A stretch of DNA of 64,000 nucleotides, taken from assembly GCA_027924645.1 (NCBI GenBank), contig BSBN01000233.1:9938501-10002500 (forward strand), given 5' to 3'. The translations under genes were made by a program, and so were the position numbers. The number at the start of each line of letters is the position of its first letter. The first letter of the stretch is position 1. Under the pieces are notes generated by a model that was given only the letters and a program-made list of their open reading frames with translations, was not told the origin of the DNA and did no database searches. Source of the DNA: Cunninghamia lanceolata. Taxonomy: Eukaryota; Streptophyta; Pinopsida; Cupressales; Cupressaceae. Below are positions 32,186 to 44,169 of this stretch, piece by piece.

Positions 32186-34748
32186 ACTTGGTTTCTAGAT
32201 GGTGGACTAAAGGACGACTTGCTTTTGGTACAACTATGTACTCATTTGTGAAGAGGCTTTAATTTGTGAAGTATAAATTGAAACATTGGAATAAGTATCA
32301 ATTTGGCAACATGTTTCAGTGGAAAAGGGTTGCTTAGGAGCACTTGGATTCTATTACCAGGCAGATTCAGGATCAAGATTTGGATGCAAATTTAAGTAGT
32401 CTTGAGGTTAGTGCAATTAAAGACCTCGAGGAATGGGAGCTTCATGAGGAAATTTTTTGGAAACAAAAGGCTCGTGTTGATTGGCTTTAGGAAGGGGACA
32501 AGAATACTTCCTTCTTTCATAAATCAGTGAAGGCTCGAAGACAAGGTAACTTTATCTCGTCTCTCCACTCTCCTGAGGGTTCTGCTCTTTCTTCCTCTTC
32601 AAGGATCTCTAGTGAGGCGATTCATTTTTTCTCTGCTCCCTTTTCTGAAGATACCCCACCTGCTAGTGACGAGGCAGCTTCTATCCTGGCTTGTATTCCC
32701 TCTCTAGTGACTATGGATATGAATGCTTGTCTTCTTAAACCTAGTTCTTTGAAGGAGTTGGAGGATGTGGTGTTTTAGTTGAAAAAAGGGAAGGCTCATA
32801 GTCCTGATGGTTTCCCAGCTCAGTTCTTTTAGGATTTTTTGGAAGTCATCAACCTTGATCTATTGGAGGTGGTGCAGGAGTCTTTTAGGAATAACCAAAT
32901 GTTGCAAGCCATGAATGCCATGTTTCTTGCTCTTATCCCAAAATGTGAGGGTGCTAATTCTCTAGATCATTTTTGACCAATTGCTTTATACAATGTGGTG
33001 TATAAAATCATTACAAAGCTAATTGCTGAATGTTTGAAGCCATGTCTAGATAAGTTGATCTCGGAGGAACAAGGGGGCTTTGTTGCAGGTAGACAGATTT
33101 TAGACAGAGTTGTTATTGTGACTGAGACTATTCACTCTATGGCCTCTTCTAAGGAAAAGGCTATGTTTATAAAGTTGGACATGGCTAAAGATTATGATAG
33201 AGTTAACTAGGGTTTTTTGATAAAAATTCTTAGAGCCTTCGAGTTCAGTTGTGATTGGATTGATTGGGTCATGAGCTATGTGAGGACTTCCTCATTTTCT
33301 ATTCTCATAAATGGGGAGTCTTCGGATCAGTTTGGTGCTTCTAGAGGTCTTTGATAGGGGGACCCTTTATTCCCATATTTGTTCATCTTGATGGCTAAAG
33401 GCTTGGGGAGACTCATTAAGTCCTGTGTTATGGATGGGCTCTTTCAAGGATGGAAATGGAGCAATTCTCTTCTTTCTCAAACTCATCTTCAGTTTGTGGA
33501 TGATACGGCTTTGATGGGTGTTGCTAAGGTGGCTGAAGCGGTTGCTTTGTGCTAGATTTTGGATTGTTACCTGGTTGCCTCAGGTCAAAGCATTAATGAA
33601 AGTAAGTCTTGCATTTATTTCTTTAATACCCCCAAGCTTATTCAGTAGTGTATAGCTAGGATCTTAAGGTTTCAGGTGGGGAAACTTCCCTTTATATACC
33701 TTAGCATCCCTCTGGATGTGCGCCCACTTCCCAGGTGTTTTTGGTAGGATGTAATGGATAAATTTCATGGGTTGGTTTGTCATTGGACCTATAGATGGTT
33801 ATCTACGACTGGAAGAATTACTTTATTGAAGTCTGTGGTGCAGGCCCTTCCTTTATACAGGTGCTTTGTGTTGACTATTCCCTCAAGTTTCATCAAAGAT
33901 TTTTAGGACCTCTGTCGGCAGTTTCTTTGGTCGAGTAATCTCCTTTTGAAGAAGCGGAGCTTAATTAAGTGGGAACTTGCTTGCTAGCCAAAGCAGGATG
34001 GTGGTCTGGGTTTGCGTAGGATAGATTGGAATGGACAGGCTTTGGCTACTAAGCTATATTGGAGATGGTGTTCATATCAGCATCAGTATTGGGCTAGGAT
34101 CCTTACCTTCAAGTACCTTGGGGAGGTGGAGGGCGCTGAGGTGCCTCGTTTTAGCCTTTCAGGGAGAGGTTCTATGATCTGTGATACTCTCAAGAGGGGG
34201 GCTATGCTAGTTAAACAAGGCCTATTTTGGATCTGCAATAGAGGTTTTGATGCTCTTTTTTGGCATGACTCCTGGGATGGCTTCCCACCTATCCTCTCCT
34301 CATACCCTCACTTGGAGGATTTATGTAGGATTTTTGTTCAGGCTGGTTGGAGTAGAGTGATGGATTTCAAAGCCCCTTAGGCTTTGGGGTAGACTATTAT
34401 TTACCAGTGGAAGGATATGTAGGAATGGCCCATGGGTGGATCTTTGGAGGATAGGAGGGTGTTATCCTCCATTTTGGCTGATAGAGTCTGTTGTTCTCTT
34501 CTAGAGCAGGATGTGCTAACTTGGGGTCCGGATCCAAAAGGGAAGTTCACTGTTGCTTCAGGGTATCATGTTTTGGATAGACAAGCCTAGGGTAGTGCTA
34601 AGGTTCCTTGGTGAAAAAATATTTGGAATAAATTATCTTTGCCAAAATGTAATTTCTTTTCTTGGCTGGTGGTTTATGGCAGGTGTTTGACTTGGGATAA
34701 CCTCTATAAGTGTGGCTTCCAAGGTCTTTCATTATGTTTCTTATGCTT
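32186..34748 (+). repeat. LINE B RT region, duplication copy 1
   Basis: 2563 bp, same length as 34760-37322 with a constant offset of 2574 bp at both ends. It contains RT motifs in broken frames: KKGKAHSPDGFPA, ALIPK, VVYKIITKLIAECLKP, EEQGGFVAGRQILDRV, FIKLDMAKDYDRVN, QFVDDTALMGV (FVDD intact near 33497) and GKLPFIYLSIPLDV. It has more stops than copy 2. It ends inside the zf-RVT region after TTATGCTT, so its domain is truncated. Confidence 0.9.
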
Positions 34749-34759
34749 CACAAATTGAT
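34749..34759. other. 11-bp filler at the LINE B duplication junction
   Basis: CACAAATTGAT lies between copy 1 and copy 2 and is absent at the corresponding positions of either outer boundary. Filler DNA at a tandem-duplication junction is typical of end joining or template switching. Confidence 0.75.
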
Positions 34760-37322
34760 ACTTGGTTTCTAGATGGTGGACTAAAGGACGACCTGCTTTT
34801 GGTATAACTATGTACTCATTTGTGAAGAGGCTTTAATTTGTGAAGTATAAATTGAAACATTGGAATAAGTATCAATTTGGCAATGTGTTTCAGCGGAAAA
34901 GGGTTCCTCAAGAGTGCTTGGATTCTATTACCAGGTAGATTCAGGATTAGGGTTTGGATGCAAATTTAAGTAGGCTTGAGGTTAGTGCGGTTAAAGACCT
35001 CGAGGAATGGGAGCTTCATGAGGAAATTTTTTGGAAACAAAAGGATCGTGTTGATTGGCTTCAGGAAGGGGATAAGAATACTTCCTTCTTTCATAAATCA
35101 GTGAAGGCTCGAAGACAAGGTAACTTTATCTCGTCTCTCCGCTCTCCTAAGGGTTCTGCTCTTTCTTCCTCTTTAAGGATCTCTAGTGAGGTGATTCATT
35201 TTTTCTCTGCTCTCTTTTCTAAAGATACCCCACCTGCTAGTGAGGAGGCAGCTTCTATCCTGGCTTGTATTCCCTCTCTAGTGACTATGGATATGAATGC
35301 TTATCTTCTTAAACCTAGTTCTTTGAAGGAGTTGGAGGATGTGGTGTTTTAGTTGAAAAAAGGGAAGGCTCATAGTCCTGATGGTTTCCCAGCTGAGTTC
35401 TTTCAAGATTTTTTGGAAGTCATCAACCTTGATCTATTGGAGGTGGTGCAGGAGTCTTTTAGGAATAACCAAATGTTGCGAGCCATGAATGCCACGTTTC
35501 TTGCTCTTATCCCAAAACATGAGGGTGCTAATTCTTTGGATCTTTTTCGACCAATTGCTTTATGCAATGTGGTGTATAAAATCATTACAAAGCTAATTGC
35601 TGAATGCTTGAAGCCATGTCTAGATAAGTTGATCTCGGAGGAACAAGGGGGCTTTGTTGCAGGTAGACAGATTTTAGACAGAGTTGTTATTGTGACTGAG
35701 ACTATTCACTCTATGGCCTCTTCTAAGGAAAAGGCTATGTTTATAAAGTTGGACATGGCTAAAGATTATGATAGAGTTAACTAGGGTTTTATGATAAAAA
35801 TTCTTAGAGCCTTCAAGTTCAGTTGTGATTGGATTGATTGGGTCATGAGCTATGTGAGGATTTCCTCATTTTCTGTTCCCATAAATGGGGAGTCTTCAAA
35901 TTAGTTTGGTGCTTCTAGAGGTCTTTGACAAGGGGACCCCTTATTCCCATATTTGTTCATCTTGATGGCTAAAGGCTTTCGGAGACTCATTAAGTCCCGT
36001 GTTATGGATGGGATCTTTCAAGGATGGAAATGGAGCAATTCTCTTCCTCCTCAAACTCATCTTCAGTTTGTGGATGATACGGCTTTGATGGGTGTTGCTA
36101 AGGTGGCTGAAGCGGTTCCTTTGTGTTAGATTTTTGATTCTTATCTGGTTGCCTCAGGTCAAAGCATTAATGAAAGTAAGTCTTGCATTTATTTCTTTAA
36201 TACCCCCAAGCTTATTCAGTAGTGTATAGCCAGGATCTTAAGGTTTCAGGTGGGGAAACTTCCCTTTATATACCTTAGCATCCCTCTGGATGTGCGCCCA
36301 CTTCCTAGGTGTTTTTGGCAAGATGTAATGGATAAATTTCATGGGTTGGTTTGTCATTGGACCTATAGATGGTTATCTACGGCTGGAAGAGTTACTCTAT
36401 TGAAGTCCGTGGTGCAGGCCCTTCCTTTATACAGGTGCTTTGTGTTGACTACTCCCTCAATTTTCATCAAAGATTTTGAGGGCCTCTGTCAGAAGTTTCT
36501 TTGGTCGGGTAATCTCCTTTTGAAGAAGTGGAACTTAATTAAGTGGGAACTTGTTTGCCAGCCAAAGCAGGATGGTGGTTTGGGTTTGTGTAGGATAGAT
36601 TGGAATGGACAGGCTTTGGCTGCTAAGCTATATTAGAGATGGTGTTCATATCAGCATCAATATTGGGCTAGGATCCTTACCTTCAATTACCTTGGGGAGG
36701 TGGAGGGCGCTGAGGTGCCTCATTTTAGCCTTTTGGGGAGAGGTTCTATGATCTGGGATACTGTCAAGAGGGGGGCTACGCTGGTTAAACAAGGCTTGTT
36801 TTGGATCTGCAATAGAGGCTCTGATGCTCTTTTTTGGCATGACTCCTGGGATGGCTTCCCGCCTATCCTCTCCTCGTACCCTCACTTGGAGGATTTATGT
36901 AGGATTTTTGTTCAAGCTGGTTGGAGTAGAGTGATGGATTTCAAAGCCCCTCAGGCTTTGGGGTAGACTATTATTTACCAGTGGAAGGATATGCAGGAAT
37001 GGCCCATGGGTGGATCTTTGGAGGATAGGAGGGTATTGTCCTCCATTTTGGCCGATAGAGTCTGTTGTTCTCTTCCAGAGCGGGATGTACTAACTTGGGG
37101 TTCGGATCCAAAAGGGAAGTTCACTGTTGCTTCAGGGTATCATGTTTTGGATAGACAAGCCTAGGGTAGTGCTGAGGTTCCTTGGTGGAAAAATATTTGG
37201 AATAAATTCTCTTTGCCAAAATGTAATTTCTTTTCTTGGCTGGTGGTTTATGGCAGGTGTTTGACTTGGGATAACCTCTATAAGTGTGGCTTCCAAGGTC
37301 TTTCATTATGTTTCTTATGCTT
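34760..37322 (+). repeat. LINE B RT region, duplication copy 2
   Basis: Partner of 32186-34748, about 5 percent different over the 180 bp I compared, with many C/T and G/A changes. The RT frame is better preserved: 143 codons open at 35353-35784 from KKGKAHSPDGFPAEFFQDF to FIKLDMAKDYDRVN, and 36250-36636 open through the connection region. FVDD is at about 36068. It runs on without a break into the zf-RVT and RNase H of the element. Confidence 0.9.
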
Positions 37323-38208
37323 AAAAGATGTTGAGACTATTTCACATCTTTTCTTCCAGTGCCCTTTTGCTAGGACTATTTGGCATTTTTGGTGGGGGAC
37401 CTGGAGTTTGCAGTATAGGTACCCTTCTTCTCTAGAAGAGTTTTGGTAGAACTTTGGGCCCATTCTGGTGAGGACTTCATTTCTGCACATAGCTTGGCCA
37501 ATTGACCCTAGTCTGATTATATGGCACATCTGGTTGGAGCGCAACCGCAGGCTCTTTTTGGATAAGAAGTTGCTAGTGGGTCAAGTTTGGTCTCGCATTC
37601 TTGGGGCTTTGCAAGAGACCTTGTATGCTAAATTTGATCTGTCAGCCCCAGTGGATCTAGGTGATACTAGAGTGATTCGTAATCTGGGGATTCTTGTTGG
37701 GGGCCCCAGAAGGCCCAAGATTGGGTGGAGTAGGTGTTCTAGAAGGAAGGTTTCTAGGGAAGGGCATTGGTTGCCCCCTCCCACTGGAGTCTTGAAAATC
37801 AATAATGATGGGTCTGCAAGGGGTAACCCTGGGCATGCTAGCATTGGTGGGGTGGGCAAAGATAGTTCTAGGGTGGTTGTGTTTTTCTTCTCAGAATATA
37901 GGGGGCTGCACTCTAATAATCTTATGGAGGCCTTGGCTATTCTTTTGGCTTTGAAGAAGGCATATGCCATTGGCTGGAATAAGATTATCTGTGAGTCAAA
38001 TTCTCAGGTGGTGATAGACTTGATAAATAGAAGGCAATTTGATGATGTTAGTTGGTAGCTTGCGATGGTGGCTAAGCAAATCACCAGTCTTGGAGAATTA
38101 TTTGATTCTATTACCTTCTCTCATATACCTTGGGAATGGAATAAGGTGGCTGATGGGTTGGCCAAATGGGCTTTTGAGAAGAATGAGACCTGGCTGGTGG
38201 ATGATTGA
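37206..38208 (+). pseudogene. LINE B zf-RVT and C-terminal RNase H
   Basis: The zf-RVT is PKCNFFSWLVVYGRCLTWDN, SLCFLCLKDVETISHLFF, QCPFARTIWHFW (C-x2-C...H...C) to about 37400, stop at 37447. The 37468-38058 frame holds an RNase H (RVT_3) domain: GVLKINNDGSARGNPGHASIGG (first Asp), NNLMEALAILLALKKA (Glu), IICESNSQVVIDLI, where the expected Asp of E-S-D-S is Asn. After a stop at 38056 comes IPWEWNKVADGLAKWAF (last Asp). The domain helps remove RNA during second-strand synthesis in the LINEs that have it. The Asp-to-Asn change (GAT to AAT) would disable it. Confidence 0.88.
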
Positions 38209-38397
38209 GACAGTTTACCTAGGGATCTTGCTCAGGATTTGGTGGATTTGGTCACAGAGGATGTTAGATGTTGCATGACCACTTCTTGATTTCTTGTTTG
38301 TTGTCTCTGGGCCCATTTGGGCCTCTTGCTGCTTTTTATGCTTTGTACTACTCTCTTTGATTAATAAAGTTTTTACCCTCTTTTATTAAAAAAAAAA

Positions 38398-38410
38398 GTG
38401 TTGTTTAGCT
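38398..38410. repeat. Target-site duplication of LINE B, right copy
   Basis: GTGTTGTTTAGCT, identical to 29767-29779. Confidence 0.88.
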
Positions 38411-38657
38411 AGATACTCAATAAGATAAAACTCTTGTCTCTATGTTTAGGATGTGTATTTCAAAATTGAACATTTTATATTTTAAAATGATTAAAAAAAT
38501 TTATCATTAATGTTTGACAAAGTTTTAATTATATTTTTATAAAATCAAAACTTTAATGTATTAATTATATATCATTATTTTTTGAATTAGACTTATTAGT
38601 TTTAAATTAATTTATATGACTACTAACAATAAAATATAAATTGATATAAAATATATT

Positions 38658-38662
<5 letters not shown>

Positions 38663-38749
<87 letters not shown>
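38663..38749. repeat. (TA)n microsatellite, about 87 bp
   Basis: An uninterrupted alternating TA tract in AT-rich surroundings. Confidence 0.97.
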
Positions 38750-38751
<2 letters not shown>

Positions 38752-40170
38752 AATTTGAACAAAAAGACAATTAAAACAAACAATTAAGAGTAAACATCTC
38801 TTATGTCTCTTATGTCTCTTTTCTCCTATAGATACTATTAGCTTATTAAAATAATTCACAGTAATATTTAATAATTTTTATTTACCTTGAGTTATTTTAT
38901 TTACTATTTACATATATTAATTTTGTAAAAATTATAGTTTAATTATAAATTTTTATTTATGTTTGCCATAAGTATTAAATATTAATATTTTGATATGTAA
39001 ATGGTTGTTAAATTTAAGATAAAAGGTAAAAGTTTTTGTTAACATGCTCACTCCATTACACTCCACCCCTTGATGCCATTGTAGAAAATGCCTCTCAACA
39101 TTAATAAATATTTTTTATGGTATATAGGTTTGATACATCTTTTTAACATAGATAAAACATATATTAAAAATATCTTTGAATAAAATTATTTATTTAAAAA
39201 AAAAATCAAATGTTGTATTAACTGATTGTATAAACCCTAAGTTTGCTAAAAAAAAATGGTATATTGCAGGGTTATATTATTAGTGAATAGGTTCCCATTA
39301 TCAATATTCATTAAATGGATGCAAGGAAGCATCATATCTTTCAGTTTGCAGGGTCCATAGGTACGAAAACTCCTTTTTCTACCACTCAATCAAATATCAA
39401 AAGAAACCAACTTTCTTTATCCTCCATTACAATGAGACCCATGCTTCATAAACCGTCAGTTTGAGACACTAAAATATTTCATTTTCCACATAACATCTGT
39501 ATTTGGAGTGTTGAAATGCGTTCCACTTTGGTCTTTTGATGTTCTTAAAATGATAATTAAAGCGTCCAGAAGTTTTAACAGAGCAGCACCATATGAGACA
39601 ATAATTTAATCCACCAGATTTATTTAAACCTCCCCCATCATGCAGTCAAGCTACAGCGACGTTACAAGAAAGTATGGATGGAAATGAAGATATTTCCATG
39701 TCTCTGCTCATGATAGATCAAATCAGAGGAGGCCCTTGTCAGATGAGGATGTGGCTCTTAATGCGCAACGCTAGTTGTCCCAAAGCGCTAAGGAAATTGT
39801 GGACACGATGGACCAGAACAAAAAGTAGACATCAATAATTGGATGGCACACGAAGGGCACTTGGATTCCAGATGGATATTTATATTAAGATAATTCAAGA
39901 ATGACGATATATATAAAGTTTATTGGGGGTGAAAGGTTTTCTGCTACTTGTAGCTTTAGTAATGTTTACATATCAGGCTAATAAGATGTTGCATTGTTGT
40001 TTATCTTCTAAATTTTCTTTTTAATTTTTGTTTCATATTGATTATATTTTTGAGATTCATATATAGCTACTCTTGATCTATCATTGATTATGTTTTTAGA
40101 GTTTGTTTATGTCAGAAGTTACTTGAACCATTAATTTATTTGTGCGAAGAAGTTCTCACCTAAATCATCA
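38750..40170. other. AT-rich spacer, nothing recognised
   Basis: No long frame, RNA gene or terminal repeat. The 39600-39900 part is less AT-rich but shows no motif I know. Confidence 0.4.
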
Positions 40171-40171
40171 T

Positions 40172-41120
40172 ATGGCTTCTCAATCCACTAATCAAGAGTT
40201 CCCCATTGAATCTAATCATAATGAGCAACCTATTTTTTCTTATAATACACATGTCCATAAGGAAAATCTATCTCTCACTAGATAATTACTTTTTTAAGAG
40301 TTTGTGAATGCTTCTCCTTCATTGTTACCTACATCTCTACATAATTTATTGATTGGTGCACCCTTTACTTTAAAGATTCTTCATGACATTGGTACTATGA
40401 TGACTAGCTCTAGCTCTTTAATGGTGCATCTTCACCTTTTCTCATGCATCTATCCTCTTCTAGGGATCCTTCCTCCTCTTATCCTGCTATAGATCCCCCC
40501 CATGGTATCTACCTCTCTTCTTCCCACCTCTAGTGTGACCTCTACCTCTTACATTCCTATCTCTAGTGTCATTTCTACCTATCTTTCCTCTATTATACCA
40601 CTTCTCATCCTACTAGCTTCATTCCTTCTTATGAGCCTACTAGTGCCATACACACATGTTCTACCACTAATATGCTCTACCACTAGTTCTATTCCTTGAT
40701 TCCATGTCTTCAATCTTACATCTTCTTCTTTATTTTATAGTGTGGCTTCTCCTTCAGCTAGCACCATGTCTTTACCTCTTAAATCATCCTCTTTATACTC
40801 CTCCCCTTGTTTCTCATGCTACTTCTACCACCACTATCCACACCTCTACTCTTGATGTTTTACTGTTGAAGCTAGATAGAGTTGAAAAAATAGTTGATTC
40901 CATTACTAGAAATCAAGATGTTATTACATATACTTTTGCAGATCAAACAACTCTTCCATATGGGTACCAAAAAAAAATGTGTAAATATTTTAAATGCACA
41001 AATATACTATACTCAAAAAGAACACAGGTGGTGGATAACAAAGGATGCTTCAACCATTCCTTATATGTCATGTGCGTTCACTAAAAGTGACATATCATAT
41101 CATGATGAAATTTAATTACT
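40172..41120 (+). pseudogene. Degraded gag-like region (low confidence)
   Basis: An ATG at 40172 opens MASQSTNQEFPIESNHNEQP before a stop. Beyond it lie Ser/Thr/Pro-rich frames with shifts, then IYYTQKEHRWWITKDASTIP and ENGCKPHNWDDLFKYDHLL at 40990-41180. The arrangement (a Ser/Pro-rich head, no polymerase, a polypurine tract and LTR start 1 kb downstream) suggests the gag of a non-autonomous LTR element, but I recognise no defining gag motif. Confidence 0.3.
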
Positions 41121-42103
41121 TGAAAATGGTTGCAAACCACACAATTGGGATGATTTATTCAAATATGACCACTTGTTGCATTAGCTATTATTCATTAGAT
41201 CCTATATTGATGATACACTTCCATGTTTTCCATATGATGTTAATGATTATGATTACTATTTTTTGATCATATGTTTTAATGAGATTAACTTTTTTATGGC
41301 ATGATTACAAGATCTTCCATGATTACAAAGATCATATATTATTAGCATATACTTTCCCATGATTATGCTAATCATGATTGTATCTTATGTTACCATATTC
41401 TATGATGATTATACTTTTAACTAACAAGTTTTTCATAATGGTATCTCAAACTTGTTTTTACTTACAGGATCCTTATCTAGCACTAATGGCTACTCATATG
41501 GCCCTAACTGAGGGTAACATTGAAGGCATATTGCTACGTATCATTATTTGTGATTTAATGTGAATATCTTTAATATCTTCTTATGTTGTTGCATGATGCT
41601 ACCTTTACATTTCTAATATTTTCTACTAGATCCTCGAACTAAATTACACTAATTGAATGCAATTAACTAGAGAGGGACATACAACATCACTAACATTCAT
41701 TTCTTGAGTATGGTTGTAGTGACTATCATGATAAAAAAAGATTTTAAATGGTACTATAGTATTTTCATTGCCATAAGGTTGTATCTATTGGTTGATTCCC
41801 TAGGTAGTATCCTTGTTCCACCACAATTGAAATATTTCTCAACCCTTCCTACCTTTTCATTTTATTTTGATTATAAATAAAATTTTCTTGTTTTATATTC
41901 CTACATGATGCTACTAATTGAATTTTATTTTAGTTTTTAGATTGCAAAGGCAAGAAAATTGTCCTGAGGGAGCATGCTCCAAGAAGCAACATCCATATCC
42001 TTATCTATAATCTTTTAATGAGTATTTGACTAAATTTACTTTCATTTTATCTACGTACAATGTTATTTTGATATGCATTCTCATGAAATTTTCCTTGCAT
42101 GTC

Positions 42104-43300
42104 AAAGTGGGGGGAAATTTATTGTTACAAATTACATACCTTGCAAATTACCCCTTCATTCTAGATTCACTTTGACCTACTTATTCCTTATGCAAAAAAA
42201 TAAGTGTATAAGTGGCACGTTTTCTAATCAAAGTTGGCACATAATCTAAATGTTAGATGGAAAAAGGAGACTTAGCTTAAAGCCCTAAACTAGGTCAAAC
42301 CCTCTTCTATCAACATTGGAACACAAACTGAGCTTGGCTTCTTCCTTTTCAAGGAGAGCCAAACTACAAGGGTTTTGTCCCTTTGCTATGTAAAAGAGTG
42401 TTAACCAAATCCAACCAATCAACCTAAGGCAAAGTAGGAAACCCTAATTGAGCAAGATCAGTGAACGAAAGACTGACATAAAATGTTACAGAGAAATTGT
42501 GTCAACAGTCGAGATCAAGAGATAGATAAGAACTAGTACGTAGATTTGAGGGTAGAGAGGAACCAAGGCGCTGGGTGCCCTAGACAAAAATTAGGGTTCT
42601 ACAAAATGTTATGATCTGGGTGTCTTCACATGTTGTCCTTCCTACTTCCTGTCACCTGTTGTCATCTAACTCCACCGATGTGACCTGCACACAAACAAGA
42701 AGAGAAAGGGTTGTGTTATTTTTAGGGGCTTGCCTTAGTCAAACCCCATGTTGGTGTTTCCACCTCCACTACAACAATGATTAGAGATCAAAGAGTGTGT
42801 GCCCTAGGAGGGTAGAGGAAAGATCTACTATAAATGATGAAATAATGAATATAAATGGTAAATGTTACCACAATATATGAAACCATAGTTGGAGTAGGTG
42901 AATCAAGACCATGCACCAACAAGGAGATAGAGAATGAAGAATTGAAATTCCTTCAAGACCTACAAACAAGCATCATAACATCCAAATACAAAGAGCTATT
43001 CCAATCATGAAGAATACTTGAGCATGGGAGATCATAAGATGAGAAATTCTAACATTCAAATACATCCTAGTGTGTAAAATGAATAATAAGACACCTTCTT
43101 ATATTCATTCCTGCTCACTATCAGTGATTAAAACCAATTGAGGCTGACAAGTGTAAACCAAAGAGGAGTTCTAAGCCAACACCACTAAATTAAGGTCGAG
43201 GCTAACATCCAAGCCTAGGGCACTGGGTGCCCTAGTCCTTTAGCCCCCCAAAACTCTAGGGAGGGCTTAATGGGATGAACTTAGACCAACCCTAAGTTTA
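42104..43300 (+). mobile_element. Polypurine tract and start of a candidate 3' LTR
   Basis: CAAAGTGGGGGGAAATTT (42103-42120) followed by TGTTACAAATTACAT from 42123. It matches the tract/LTR junction near 2745-2757 in form (AAAGTGGGGG...TGTTAC), which suggests the same superfamily. A GGGTGCCCTAG motif recurs at 42568 and 43226. The right end of the LTR and a 5' partner are not found. Confidence 0.35.
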
Positions 43301-44169
43301 TTTTCCACGGTTTATTCATCAGGATCAGAATTAATTGTTTATTGTTCCACTATGTACCAAATTCGGTCCAAAAATAGCAAGGGTAAACATTTTACTCCAT
43401 AACACTAAATATACCTATCTCCATCTACACTCACACCTAAGGACTGATCTTTATCCTTAGAATAGCTAATCTCCTACTCGAGTAGTTAGATCTACACTTA
43501 TACAAGTGATTAAGTTAAATGTGTAGATATGGAAATTATCCCTAAAGTTTTAGATTTTAAATTTAAATTTAGGGTCAATCTAACCCTTCCAACTAATTGT
43601 TATGTGTTGACTCAAAGCATAGAATGTTTCATTTGTGTCATTTGGAGTTTTAAGGACTAACTCTAGCTCATTTTAATGATCCTATAAATCACCCAACAAG
43701 AGAATTCAAGATGCATTTATTAGCATAGTTAGAGCACTTGTTGTTGTAGTTCATTCTTACATTCATTCAAGGCATCTCCTACATGTTTTTATTTTATATT
43801 TTATTATTTTTGAGAGCCATTGACTTGATATCCTAGGTATTTGACCAAAGAGAAACATATTCTCCACCACTAGAAGACTCTCAACTACATAACCATGTTT
43901 TTCTATGGAAAGATATATAGACATTCAAGACAAGTTAAAAGAAAGCATTTAAAAATTTATAGAGATTGGATCCATGAAAAAAAAATCTATTTGTTAGCCT
44001 AGGTCAAATGTAGAATTTTATAAATCACTTCCATAGTCACAAAATTGACCCACAATGATAGACCATGAGTTTACAACTTCCAATAGATTTGTTTGGTCAT
44101 TCCTAGAATTTTTCTACATAGTAATGAATCATCTTCAAACATCTATTGGAATTCATCTACATCATTTTT
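43301..44169. other. Spacer, nothing recognised
   Basis: No coding or terminal-repeat signal. May include the rest of the LTR starting at 42123. Confidence 0.35.

Larger units (their letters stand above)
29780..38397 (+). mobile_element. LINE B: full-length L1-type LINE with RNase H and internal RT duplication
   Basis: The order is 5' UTR, ORF1 (DUF4283 plus CCHC), endonuclease, RT, zf-RVT, RNase H, 3' UTR with AATAAA (38363-38368) and poly(A) 38388-38397. The 13-bp duplication GTGTTGTTTAGCT plus adjoining As flanks it. Length 8.6 kb, about 6.0 kb without the 2574-bp repeat increment. All frames carry stops, but fewer than in LINE A, so it is younger than LINE A or less decayed. Confidence 0.92.

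Noticed and set aside
32186..37322. Assembly artefact as the cause of the LINE B duplication
   Set aside because: The copies differ throughout (about 5 percent in the part compared) and the junction has unique filler, so collapsed or repeated assembly of one locus is unlikely, though long reads should confirm.
40304..40699. Ser/Thr/Leu-rich hydrophobic peptides as membrane protein genes
   Set aside because: Low-complexity C/T-rich DNA gives such peptides in several frames; no start context or family match.
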